The notes beneath the pieces were generated by a model. That model saw nothing but the letters and a program-made list of their open reading frames with translations. It had not been told where the DNA came from and did not search any database. A program made the translations under genes and the position numbers. Of a stretch of DNA of 64,000 nucleotides, positions 18,804 to 26,824 are shown piece by piece. The DNA lies in contig NZ_CP048422.1 of NCBI RefSeq assembly GCF_010450875.1, positions 1,643,001 through 1,707,000 on the forward strand, given 5' to 3'. Positions within the stretch are counted from its first letter, which is position 1, and each line of letters starts with the position of its first letter. The stretch comes from Sphingomonas insulae (GTDB taxonomy: Bacteria; Pseudomonadota; Alphaproteobacteria; Sphingomonadales; Sphingomonadaceae).

Positions 18804-19558
18804 CGCCGTCCACACGCCGACACGTGCTGGTGACCGGCGGCGCCAGGCGGCTGGGCGCGTCGATCGCCCGCGCGCTGGCGGCCGACGGCTGGCGCGTCGT
18901 CATTCATTACGGCCGTTCGGCGGACGAGGCGCGGACCCTCGCTGCGGCACTGGACGGGGTGGCGATACAGGGCGATCTGGCCGATGCCGCCGGCGCGACC
19001 GCCCTGTTCGCGCGGGCGCGTGCGGCGGCCGGCGGGCCGATCGCGGCACTGGTCAACAGCGCTTCGAGTTTCGAGTATGATCGGCCCGAGGCGATCGACG
19101 GCGCGCTCGCCGCCAGGCTGCATATCGTGAATGCCGTCACGCCAGCGATGCTGGCGGCGGCGCTGGCGGCGCAGGACGACATCGACGATGGCGCGGTCGT
19201 CAACCTGCTCGACCAGAAGCTGGCCAATCCCAATCCGGATTTCTTCAGTTATTCGCTGAGCAAATATGCACTCGCCGGGGCGACCGAGATGCTGGCGCAG
19301 GCGCTCGGTCCGAAAGTGCGCGTGAACGCCGTCGCGCCCGGCATCACACTGCCGAGCGGCGATCAGAGCGAGGCGGAGTTCGCCCGGGTCGCCGCCGACA
19401 ACCTGCTTCGCCGTCCGGTCGGCGCGGAGAATGTCGCAGAGGCGGTCGCATACCTGCTTGGCGCCCGCAGCGTCACCGGCCAGACCGTGTACGTCGATTG
19501 CGGGCAGCGGTTCGTCCGGCGAGACGGGGACGTGATGTTCGAGGGGCGCGATGGCTGA
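18797..19558 (+). CDS. SDR oxidoreductase, pteridine reductase/FolM-like
   Basis: 253 residues from ATG 18797, overlapping folE. The nucleotide-binding motif is TGGARRLG (13-20), with Arg at the position that marks pteridine reductases (TGxxxRxG) instead of the usual glycine-rich loop. It also has NSASSF, the LLDQKLANPNPDF segment and the catalytic YSLSK, all seen in FolM/PTR1-type dihydrobiopterin or dihydromonapterin reductases. Position between folE and folB supports a pteridine substrate with NADPH. Whether it makes tetrahydromonapterin, or backs up dihydrofolate reductase, is inference. Confidence 0.8.
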   Translation: MLTPSTRRHVLVTGGARRLGASIARALAADGWRVVIHYGRSADEARTLAAALDGVAIQGDLADAAGATALFARARAAAGGPIAALVNSASSFEYDRPEAIDGALAARLHIVNAVTPAMLAAALAAQDDIDDGAVVNLLDQKLANPNPDFFSYSLSKYALAGATEMLAQALGPKVRVNAVAPGITLPSGDQSEAEFARVAADNLLRRPVGAENVAEAVAYLLGARSVTGQTVYVDCGQRFVRRDGDVMFEGRDG

Positions 19559-19913
19559 ATTCACGACCATCCTGGAAGGGCTGGAGGTTGCGATGCGGCT
19601 GGGTATCCATCCCCATGAGGAGGCACCGCAACGCGTGCGCCTGTCGGTGTGGATGACGGTCGACTATGCGATACCGCCGAGCGCCGATGCGATCGAGGAG
19701 GTGCTCGATTACGACTTCGTGCGTGCCGGCGTGCATGCGCTGGCGGATGGTCCGGGCTTTGCGCTGCAGGAAACGCTGGTCGAGGCGGTCGCTGCCCTTT
19801 GCCTCGCCGACCCTCGTGTACGCGTGGTGCGGGTACGTTCGGTCAAGCCCGACATCTATCCGGACGCGAGCGTCGGATGCGAGATCGTGCGGCAGCGACA
19901 GGCGATGCGGTGA
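19551..19913 (+). CDS. folB: Dihydroneopterin aldolase
   Basis: 120 residues, with the family features LGIHPHEEAPQRVRLSV (start of the beta sheet), the mid-protein DYDFVRAGV and ALQETLVEAVA, and the C-terminal VRVRSVKPDIYPDASVGCEIVR. It cleaves dihydroneopterin to hydroxymethyl-dihydropterin and glycolaldehyde. Overlaps the SDR gene by eight bases. Confidence 0.9.
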   Translation: MAEFTTILEGLEVAMRLGIHPHEEAPQRVRLSVWMTVDYAIPPSADAIEEVLDYDFVRAGVHALADGPGFALQETLVEAVAALCLADPRVRVVRVRSVKPDIYPDASVGCEIVRQRQAMR

Positions 19914-19999
19914 CGGGCATTGCGGTTGAAACGCCTGTATCTGGCGAAACGCGTCAATGAGATGTGGGCGCCAACGACCTGACACGCTTCATGTCAGTT

Positions 20000-20524
20000 T
20001 CAGGGCGCTTTCGAATCTTTCGGTTGGATATCCGACCAGCGCAGCGTGAGTTTGTCGCCTTTTACCTTGGGCAGGGTCTTTCGATCAATCAACTGGCTCC
20101 GCACCTCAAAGCCGGCATCGATCTTCACGATCAAGACCTTGCTGAAATTACGCTTGAGATTGAGTGTGACCTGATCGGAATTTTTGAACGGGGTTATCGT
20201 CTTCACTTCTACAAAATGATTCCCCAACTTGCCATCGGAGCCCTGCGCATAATTGCGATGAAGTTTGATCCCGTGCGTGATCGCGCCATAGAGCTCGCCG
20301 AGATCGCCATAGACCTGTAGGTGACTGCCCGTCAGGTCATGATAGTCCATCGCAACCGCGAGGAGGGATTTGAAAATCGGTACGAGATCGGCGTCTAGAT
20401 TGGGAAAGCAGGCTTCGAATTCAAGACGTTCGAGGTGCGAGTTAATCTCGTCCCACGTGATCCATTCGCCATCGTCGTAAATGGCATTATCGTCGTTCCA
20501 CAGGTCGGTTGGGCCATGCATCAT
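20000..20524 (-). CDS. Uncharacterised protein with PD-(D/E)XK nuclease-like motif
   Basis: 174 residues; two adjacent ATG codons at 20524 and 20521. No named family recognised with certainty. Residues 73-77 read GDLGE, 95-97 GSD and 104-108 FVEVK, so E77, D97, E106 and K108 follow the E...D-x8-E-x-K order of the PD-(D/E)XK nuclease fold. The N-terminal 40 residues are acidic and tryptophan-containing. Lower GC than its neighbours suggests acquisition. It stands alone, convergent with folB, in a patch with a leuA remnant and two VOC genes. It could be a restriction-type or DNA-repair nuclease or an inactive relative. Confidence 0.6.
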   Translation of the reverse strand: MMHGPTDLWNDDNAIYDDGEWITWDEINSHLERLEFEACFPNLDADLVPIFKSLLAVAMDYHDLTGSHLQVYGDLGELYGAITHGIKLHRNYAQGSDGKLGNHFVEVKTITPFKNSDQVTLNLKRNFSKVLIVKIDAGFEVRSQLIDRKTLPKVKGDKLTLRWSDIQPKDSKAP

Positions 20525-20593
20525 GTACGGACATTACGGCTGAAGGCGTAAACGCGTCCTTTCTACATAGACGGAAGCATTCCCGTATCGCTC

Positions 20594-20774
20594 CGGCTAC
20601 CCTCGTCCCGCGGGCATCACGTCCGGTTCACCGCGTCAGCCCCGCACGCACGCTCGCCGTCGCGATGTCGGTGGCGAGGCTGATGCCGAACACCGTGCGG
20701 CCGTCCGCAGTCCGGCATTCGACACAGGCGGCGGCCTGCGCGTCGGCGCCGTGACCGATCGCATGTTCGCTGTA
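20594..20774 (-). pseudogene. Degenerate copy of the 3' end of leuA
   Basis: Base for base this 181-base stretch matches 21864-22045, the last 53 or so codons of leuA plus about 23 bases past the stop, at roughly 93 percent identity by my hand alignment (about a dozen differences). Reading the minus strand gives [17 protein letters not shown] and onward in the leuA frame until a one-base deletion near 20634 forces an early stop. Similarity ends abruptly at 20774. It has the same orientation as leuA and lies 1.27 kb from it with two VOC genes between. Confidence 0.8.
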
Positions 20775-20825
20775 TGGTGAGGCGGCGATATTCCCCGGTG
20801 CAAAGAGGGATAGCCGATTCGTCGT

Positions 20826-21290
20826 TCACCGATGAACTGGCGGTTGCATGAACTCTATCGTGATGTTGTCGGGTCCCGAGACGTAAGCGGTCAGCGTTCC
20901 CTGTCGCGGGCCAGCCGGGATCGGTTGCGGGCTTCCTTTAGCCTTCCATCCGGCGGCCTCGACACGGATGATAGCGGCATGGATATCCTTTACCACAAGC
21001 GCCAGATGCGCGGCGCCGATCGCACCCGCACTGTCCGGCGTGGCGCCATTCTGGCGCCCTCGGGAGTATTCGAGCAGTTCGACGACGAACCCGTCCGGAG
21101 ATTTGACGATCGCTGTCCGTACGTTCGGATCATCGACACCCGTAACCCGGTACAAAAAGTCGCCGCCCATTTCCGACTGCCGTTGGAGCATGAAGCCGAG
21201 CGCCTCCGTCCAGAACAGGATAGATTCGCCTAACGAGGAGACGGCGAAACCGATGTGATCCACGGCGGTTACGGTTGCGTCATCAGTCAC
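20826..21290 (-). CDS. VOC family (glyoxalase/bleomycin-resistance/dioxygenase) protein, copy 1
   Basis: 154 residues with two beta-alpha-beta-beta-beta modules. The metal-ligand positions of the vicinal oxygen chelate fold are kept: His in AVDHIGF, Glu in VVELLEY, His in AAHLALVV, Glu in ITIEFMQ. Members include lactoylglutathione lyase, methylmalonyl-CoA epimerase and extradiol dioxygenases; which of these applies cannot be told. It is divergent from the second VOC gene and sits inside the interval bounded by the two leuA 3' ends. Confidence 0.8.
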   Translation of the reverse strand: MTDDATVTAVDHIGFAVSSLGESILFWTEALGFMLQRQSEMGGDFLYRVTGVDDPNVRTAIVKSPDGFVVELLEYSRGRQNGATPDSAGAIGAAHLALVVKDIHAAIIRVEAAGWKAKGSPQPIPAGPRQGTLTAYVSGPDNITIEFMQPPVHR

Positions 21291-21378
21291 TGCTGCTTTG
21301 CCTTTCGACGGCCACGGGACGTAGGAAGCCGCGCCCCGGCGACAAGCGGCAGCGGTGACGTCATCGGCAGAGGATCAC

Positions 21379-21780
21379 ATGCTGACCATCAACGCTATCG
21401 ATCACATCGTCTTCAACGTTCGTGACGTCGAAACCTCGGCGCGATGGTACGAAGCTGTTCTCGGCATGAACCGCACCGATGTCCGATCGGATCGGGGGGA
21501 GCCGCGCACCAGCATGACTTTCGGGCAAAACAAGATCAACCTGCGCCCGATCGACGCCTCACAGGAGCGTTGGTTCACAGGTCGGGCGCCGTCCGCCGGG
21601 GGGCAAGACCTCTGCTTTCTAACCAGCCTTTCACCAGATGCGGTCGCGGCGCATTTCAGGAATTGTGACGTGGACATCGAGGCAGGGCCCGTCACGAAGA
21701 AGGGCGCTCGCGGCCCCATCTGCTCGGTGTATGTCCGCGACCCCGATGGCAATCTGATCGAGGTGTCTTCCTACACGTAA
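21379..21780 (+). CDS. VOC family protein, copy 2
   Basis: 133 residues from ATG 21379 (AGAGG six bases upstream; an in-frame GTG at 21355 is less likely). The first ligand is in AIDHIVF, with DVETSARWYEAVLGM typical of the fold, and the C-terminal VRDPDGNLIEVSSY carries the last Glu. It resembles fosfomycin-resistance- or glyoxalase-like single-domain enzymes. Divergent from VOC copy 1 and convergent with leuA, with a strong bidirectional hairpin between. Confidence 0.8.
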   Translation: MLTINAIDHIVFNVRDVETSARWYEAVLGMNRTDVRSDRGEPRTSMTFGQNKINLRPIDASQERWFTGRAPSAGGQDLCFLTSLSPDAVAAHFRNCDVDIEAGPVTKKGARGPICSVYVRDPDGNLIEVSSYT

Positions 21781-21843
21781 GGGCGTTCCGGAGCGAAAGC
21801 CCTTCTGCTGACGTGCGAATTGCGCACCGGGCGTCTTGGGTGG

Positions 21844-21880
21844 GGGGACGAGGGCAGCCCCGGCGGCTACCCTCGTCCCC
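21844..21880. terminator. Bidirectional hairpin between convergent VOC and leuA
   Basis: A 16-base stem with one mismatch (GGGGACGAGGGCAGCC at 21844-21859 against 21865-21880) and a five-base loop. No T run follows on either side. It sits in the 106-base gap between two convergent genes, so it probably terminates both. The right arm also occurs next to the leuA remnant at 20594. Confidence 0.55.
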
Positions 21881-21886
21881 CGGGCA

Positions 21887-23542
21887 TCACGTCCGGTTCG
21901 CCGCGCTCAGCACCGCACGCACGCTCGCCGTGGCGATGTCGGTGTCGAGGCCGACGCCGAACACCGTGCGGCCGTCCGCGGTGCGGCATTCGACATAGGC
22001 GGCGGCCTGCGCGTCGGCGCCGTGGCCGATCGCATGTTCGCTGTAATCGACCACGTCGAGGTCGGGACCGGTTTCGCCCAGCGCGGCGATGACGCCCGAG
22101 ATCAGGCCGTTGCCGCGGCCCGAGATCGAGCGTTCGACGCCGTCCACCGCGACCCGGCCGACGAACAGGCGGGCACCGGCGCTGCCGGTCTCCTCGTAAT
22201 CGCGCAGGACGAAACGGTCGGCGGACTGGGGCAGATAGGTCGCTTCGAACCGGCCCCAGATGTCGGCGGCGCCGAGTTCGCGGCTGGTTTCGTCGGCGAG
22301 TGCCTGGACGTGGCGGCTGAAATCGGCCTGGAGGCGCTTGGGCAGCTTCAGGCCCTTGTCCTGTTCGATCACCCAGGCGACGCCGCCCTTGCCGGACTGC
22401 GAATTGACGCGGATCACCGCTTCGTAACTGCGGCCGAGATCGGCCGGGTCGATCGGGAGATACGGTACCTCCCACAGCGCATCGTTGCGCGCCGCCTGTG
22501 CGGCGAAGCCCTTCTTGATCGCATCCTGATGGCTGCCGGAAAAGGCGGTGAACACCAGGTCGCCCGCATAGGGCGTGCGCGGATGGACGGGGATGTTCGT
22601 GCAATAGTCGACGGTCTTCACGATCGCGTCGATGTCCGACAGGTCGAGGTTCGGCGACACGCCTTGCGTGTACATGTTGAGCGCGACCGTCACGAGATCG
22701 CAATTGCCGGTCCGTTCGCCATTGCCGAGCAAGCATCCCTCGACCCGGTCGGCGCCCGCCATCAGGCCGAGTTCCGCGGCGGCGACCCCGGTGCCGCGGT
22801 CGTTATGGGTGTGCAGCGAGATGACGACGCTGTCGCGGTTGGGGATGTTGCGGCCGAACCATTCGATCTGGTCGGCATAGACGTTGGGCGTCGCGCATTC
22901 GACCGTGGCGGGCAGGTTGAAGATGATCGGCTTGTCCGGCGTCGGTCGCAGGACGTCCATCACCGCGGCGCATACTTCCACCGAGAAATCGAGTTCGGCG
23001 GTGGAAAAGGTTTCCGGGCTGTATTCGAAATGCCATTCGGTGTCGGGGCGCCTGGCGGCCTCGTCGCGCAGGACCTTGGCGCCTTCCACCGCGATGCGCT
23101 TCACCTCGTCGCGGGTCATGCCGAACACGATCTTGCGCCATGCCGGCGAGACGGCATTGTAGAGGTGGACGATGCCCTGCTTCGCGCCGTCCAGCGATGC
23201 GAAGGTGGTTTCGATCAGGTCGCGGCGCGACTGGGTGAGCACTTGGACGAAGACGTCGTCCGGGATGCGGCCGGTCTTCACCAGGCCGCTGATGAAATCG
23301 AATTCGGTCGCGCCGGCGGATGGGAAGCCGACTTCGATCTCCTTCAGCCCGGTGCGGACGAGCAGGTCGAAGAAGCGGGTCTTCTTTTCGGCATCCATCG
23401 GATCGATCAGCGCCTGGTTACCGTCGCGCAGATCGGTCGACAGCCAGCGTGGCGCGCGGGTGATGACGTTCGAGGGCCATTGCCGGTCGGGCAAATCGAT
23501 GGTGGGGAAGGGGCGGTATTTGGTCGAAGGATCGCGGAGCAT
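21887..23542 (-). CDS. leuA: 2-isopropylmalate synthase (long form)
   Basis: 551 residues from ATG 23542. The HMGL-like TIM barrel carries [21 protein letters not shown] (metal-binding histidines) and [15 protein letters not shown]; the C-terminal LeuA regulatory domain (about 430-551) senses leucine. It condenses acetyl-CoA and 2-oxoisovalerate, the first committed step to leucine. The length matches the long form seen in actinobacteria and some proteobacteria, unlike the 523-residue E. coli enzyme. Upstream there is a leucine-containing leader ORF and hairpin. The last 50 codons are duplicated at 20594-20774. Confidence 0.95.
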   Translation of the reverse strand: MLRDPSTKYRPFPTIDLPDRQWPSNVITRAPRWLSTDLRDGNQALIDPMDAEKKTRFFDLLVRTGLKEIEVGFPSAGATEFDFISGLVKTGRIPDDVFVQVLTQSRRDLIETTFASLDGAKQGIVHLYNAVSPAWRKIVFGMTRDEVKRIAVEGAKVLRDEAARRPDTEWHFEYSPETFSTAELDFSVEVCAAVMDVLRPTPDKPIIFNLPATVECATPNVYADQIEWFGRNIPNRDSVVISLHTHNDRGTGVAAAELGLMAGADRVEGCLLGNGERTGNCDLVTVALNMYTQGVSPNLDLSDIDAIVKTVDYCTNIPVHPRTPYAGDLVFTAFSGSHQDAIKKGFAAQAARNDALWEVPYLPIDPADLGRSYEAVIRVNSQSGKGGVAWVIEQDKGLKLPKRLQADFSRHVQALADETSRELGAADIWGRFEATYLPQSADRFVLRDYEETGSAGARLFVGRVAVDGVERSISGRGNGLISGVIAALGETGPDLDVVDYSEHAIGHGADAQAAAYVECRTADGRTVFGVGLDTDIATASVRAVLSAANRT

Positions 23543-23604
23543 GGGTCGGTCCCGTCTTGGCCGCGGACCATCGGGTCGCACGCGGCGGGGGTGGCGCTGA
23601 AGCG

Positions 23605-23659
23605 TTATCCTGCCCTTAGGGGAGCGTGCACGAGCAATCGCCGCCCTAAGGGCGGATAA
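23605..23659 (-). promoter_or_regulatory. Long inverted repeat in the leuA leader (candidate attenuator)
   Basis: TTATCCTGCCCTTAGGG at 23605-23621 is the inverted complement of 23644-23659 except for one extra base, with a 22-base spacer. On the minus strand the first arm overlaps the last four codons and stop of the leader ORF; the second arm ends 62 bases before the leuA ATG. No T run follows, so termination at this exact hairpin is not proven. A second short pairing closer to the ATG (GGTCC with GGACC) could mask the GGGACC ribosome site. Confidence 0.5.
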
Positions 23660-23687
23660 GTCGAAGAAGGTTCTGGCTGCGGTGCAT
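23646..23687 (-). CDS. Candidate leucine leader peptide of leuA
   Basis: A 13-residue [16 protein letters not shown], ends at TAG inside the first arm of the inverted repeat; a start five codons earlier (23702) would give 18 residues. It has three Leu codons, all CTT, which is unusual in a genome that prefers CTG/CTC, followed by Ile. Clustered rare codons for the pathway's end product just before a competing hairpin are the hallmark of ribosome-mediated attenuation. No strong ribosome site is seen, which is the main weakness. Confidence 0.45.
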   Translation of the reverse strand: MHRSQNLLRLIRP

Positions 23688-23838
23688 GCTGGCGATGGTC
23701 ATGGCCGAGCGGGACGCGCTTGTCCACCCACGCCGACGTCGTCCCGTTGGGGAATGGTGACAACCCGTTAACCACCGCGGGGTATCGACGGAGGGATGGG
23801 CGTTCGACCCCTTTAACATGTTTTGGGAACGACTTACG

Positions 23839-24234
23839 ATGCGGCAGCTCGTCTATATCTCCAGTATCAAGCGCGATGCGACGATTGATCCCGCGACCGT
23901 GCTCGCGCAATCGCGCCGCAACAATGCGCGGGCGCGCATCACCGGACTGCTGTTCTTCGATGGCAAGCGCTTCCTGCAGGCGCTGGAGGGCGACGATGCG
24001 CAGGTGGATGCGACCTTCGCGCGGATCCAGCAGGATGCGCGTCATCATGCCCTCGTGATCCTGTCGGACCGGACCATCGGCGCGCGCGAGTTCGGCGAAT
24101 GGGCGATGGCCTATCATGCGCCGGGCGACGACCATGCGGCGGCGCTGGAGCGGATCGAACGGCTGGTGGCAGGGGCGGACGCGACCGTCCGCGCGACGTT
24201 CGAAAGCTTCGCCAGGGTGCGGCGCGCGGCGTGA
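23839..24234 (+). CDS. BLUF-domain blue-light photoreceptor, single domain
   Basis: 131 residues from ATG 23839, preceded by GGGAACGA; the in-frame ATG seven codons earlier lacks a ribosome site. The FAD-binding BLUF residues are present: Tyr6 (LVYISS), Asn29 (RNNARARITGLL) and Gln47 (FLQALEG), the Tyr-Gln pair that rearranges on light. A Trp-Ala-Met motif (EWAMAY) follows. There is no fused output domain, so it acts through a partner protein. Divergent from the leuA leader and convergent with yceI. Confidence 0.9.
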   Translation: MRQLVYISSIKRDATIDPATVLAQSRRNNARARITGLLFFDGKRFLQALEGDDAQVDATFARIQQDARHHALVILSDRTIGAREFGEWAMAYHAPGDDHAAALERIERLVAGADATVRATFESFARVRRAA

Positions 24235-24256
24235 CCGCCACGCGCCGACCGGATTG

Positions 24257-24859
24257 TTATTGCGCGGTAAAGGCGGCGTTGATGTCGAGCTTCACCGCAT
24301 CGGCGACCACGGGCGTGGCATAGCCCAGGCCGAAATCGCTGCGCTTGATCGTGGTGGTGCCGCGGAAACCGAAGTTCACCTTCTTGCTCATCGGGTTGGT
24401 GCCAGCGCCGACGAAGGTGGCGTCGATCGTCACCGGCCGGGTCTGATCCTTGATCGTCAGGTTGCCGGTGATTTTGGCGGTGTTGCCGCTGGCCACGACG
24501 CCGGTCGAGACGAAGCGCGCCGTCGGGTAGGTGGCGGCGTCGAAGAAGTCCTTCGTCTTCAGGTGGTTGGCGAACGGCGCGGCGGTGACCGAAAGCTGGT
24601 CGATCGCGAAGGTGACGTCGAGCTTTGCAGCGGCAGGCTTGGCGGGATCGATGGTGAGCGTACCGCCCTGCGCGCCGAACTGGCCCGACAGCATGCTGAA
24701 GCCCATGTGGTTGAGCGTCCAAGTCACCTGCGTATGGGCGGGATCAACGTTATAGGTGCCGGCGGTGATCGGCGCCTTGCTGGCGGTGCCGGGCAGGCCG
24801 GTCTGGGCGACGGCCGGCATCGTTGCGGTGGCGATGAGGGCGGCGAGGATGAGACGCAT
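24257..24859 (-). CDS. YceI family periplasmic protein
   Basis: 200 residues with a signal peptide (MRLILAALIATATMPAVAQ). The YceI lipocalin-like barrel follows, with DPAHTQVTWTLNHMGFS near the start and ITGNLTIKDQTRPVTIDATF in the middle. The family binds polyisoprenoids or amphiphiles in the periplasm; related TT1927b-type proteins hold octaprenyl pyrophosphate. Separated from the ilv genes by about 170 bases and transcribed in the same direction, but probably independent. Confidence 0.88.
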   Translation of the reverse strand: MRLILAALIATATMPAVAQTGLPGTASKAPITAGTYNVDPAHTQVTWTLNHMGFSMLSGQFGAQGGTLTIDPAKPAAAKLDVTFAIDQLSVTAAPFANHLKTKDFFDAATYPTARFVSTGVVASGNTAKITGNLTIKDQTRPVTIDATFVGAGTNPMSKKVNFGFRGTTTIKRSDFGLGYATPVVADAVKLDINAAFTAQ

Positions 24860-25033
24860 GATGGAAGCTCCGTAGATTGTTTCGGAGGTTTAATCATGGC
24901 TTTGCGGTTTGCGGAAGCGCCAATGCCGAAACGGAGCGTTCGTGGCGGCGGCCGGACGCGCCCGGACGGGCAGGCGCCCGGCGGGATCGGGCGCGCGGTG
25001 TCGCCCCCCGTGGGGAGGCGACACGCGGACGGT

Positions 25034-26056
<1,023 letters not shown>

Positions 26057-26070
26057 TCAAATTCCCTTTT

Positions 26071-26144
26071 GTCATCCCCGCGGAGGCGGGGATCCATACC
26101 CGCTGCGGTCAGTGATTATGGATCCCCGCCTCCGCGGGGATGAC
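26071..26144. repeat. Dispersed inverted repeat, family A (REP-like)
   Basis: Two 28-base arms, starting GTCATCCCCGCGGAGGCGGG and ending in its complement at 26144, enclose 18 bases. The arms are near-identical to those at 47987-48078 (about two differences per arm). It lies between ilvN and ilvC and would form a strong hairpin in the mRNA. Confidence 0.8.
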
Positions 26145-26160
26145 GAAGACAGTGATGGGG

Positions 26161-26676
26161 CTAAGCCGCCTCTTTGCCGCGGCTGATGGCGACGATGCCG
26201 GTACGGGCGACCTCGATCAGGCCGACCTCGCCCATCAGTTCGACGAACTTGTCGATCTTTTCGATCGACCCGGTCACCTCGAACACGAAGCTGCTGGTCG
26301 TCGCGTCGACCACGCGGGCGCGATAGACGTCGGCGAGGCGCAGCGCCTCGATCCTGTGATCGCCGGTGCCGCGCACCTTGATGAGTGCCAGCTCGCGCTC
26401 GACGTGCGCGCCCTGCGCGGTGAGATCGGTGACCTTGTGCACCGGCACGAGGCGATCGAGCTGCGCCATGATCTGTTCCATCGTCGCCGGCGATGCGCTG
26501 GTGACGATGGTGATCCGGCTGACCGATTTGTCGGCGGTGATTTCCGACACGGTCAGGCTTTCGATATTGTAGCCGCGCGCGGTGAACAGGCCGGCGATCC
26601 GGGCGAGGATGCCCGGTTCGTTGTCGACGATGACCGCCAGCGTGTGGCGTTCGGTGGTTTCCGTCTTGATGTGCAT
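26161..26676 (-). CDS. ilvN: Acetolactate synthase small (regulatory) subunit
   Basis: 171 residues from ATG 26676; the longer open frame upstream is made of repeat DNA. An N-terminal ACT domain (RHTLAVIVDNEPGILARIAG) binds valine; the C-terminal ALS_ss_C domain follows (ALIKVRGTGDHR, VVDATTSSFVFEVTG). It activates and feedback-regulates the IlvB catalytic subunit. It lies 148 bases downstream of ilvB with a large inverted repeat between. Confidence 0.94.
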   Translation of the reverse strand: MHIKTETTERHTLAVIVDNEPGILARIAGLFTARGYNIESLTVSEITADKSVSRITIVTSASPATMEQIMAQLDRLVPVHKVTDLTAQGAHVERELALIKVRGTGDHRIEALRLADVYRARVVDATTSSFVFEVTGSIEKIDKFVELMGEVGLIEVARTGIVAISRGKEAA

Positions 26677-26687
26677 TTTCGTCTCTC

Positions 26688-26816
26688 GCTCCCCTCCCTT
26701 GCAGGAGGGGTCGGGGTGGGTGGCGTCCTGGCGGTGTACGGAGAGCGGGGCGCGACGTTGCGCCGTATCGCGAGCACTCCACCCACCCCCAGCCCCTCCC
26801 ATGCAGGGAGGGGAGC
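26688..26816. repeat. Dispersed inverted repeat, family B, between ilvB and ilvN
   Basis: The left part at 26688-26723 (GCTCCCCTCCCTTGCAGGAG and onward to GGGTGGGTGG) is mirrored at 26779-26816. The arms are purine/pyrimidine-asymmetric and separated by 55 bases. Such C-rich/G-rich elements recur in sphingomonad intergenic regions. In the ilvB-ilvN message it would form a long stem. Confidence 0.7.
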
Positions 26817-26824
26817 AGATTGGT

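Noticed and set aside
23605..23659. leuA inverted repeat as a mobile-element end
   Set aside because: It overlaps the leader ORF stop and lies at a sensible distance from the leuA start; no second copy was seen in the window, so a regulatory role is preferred.
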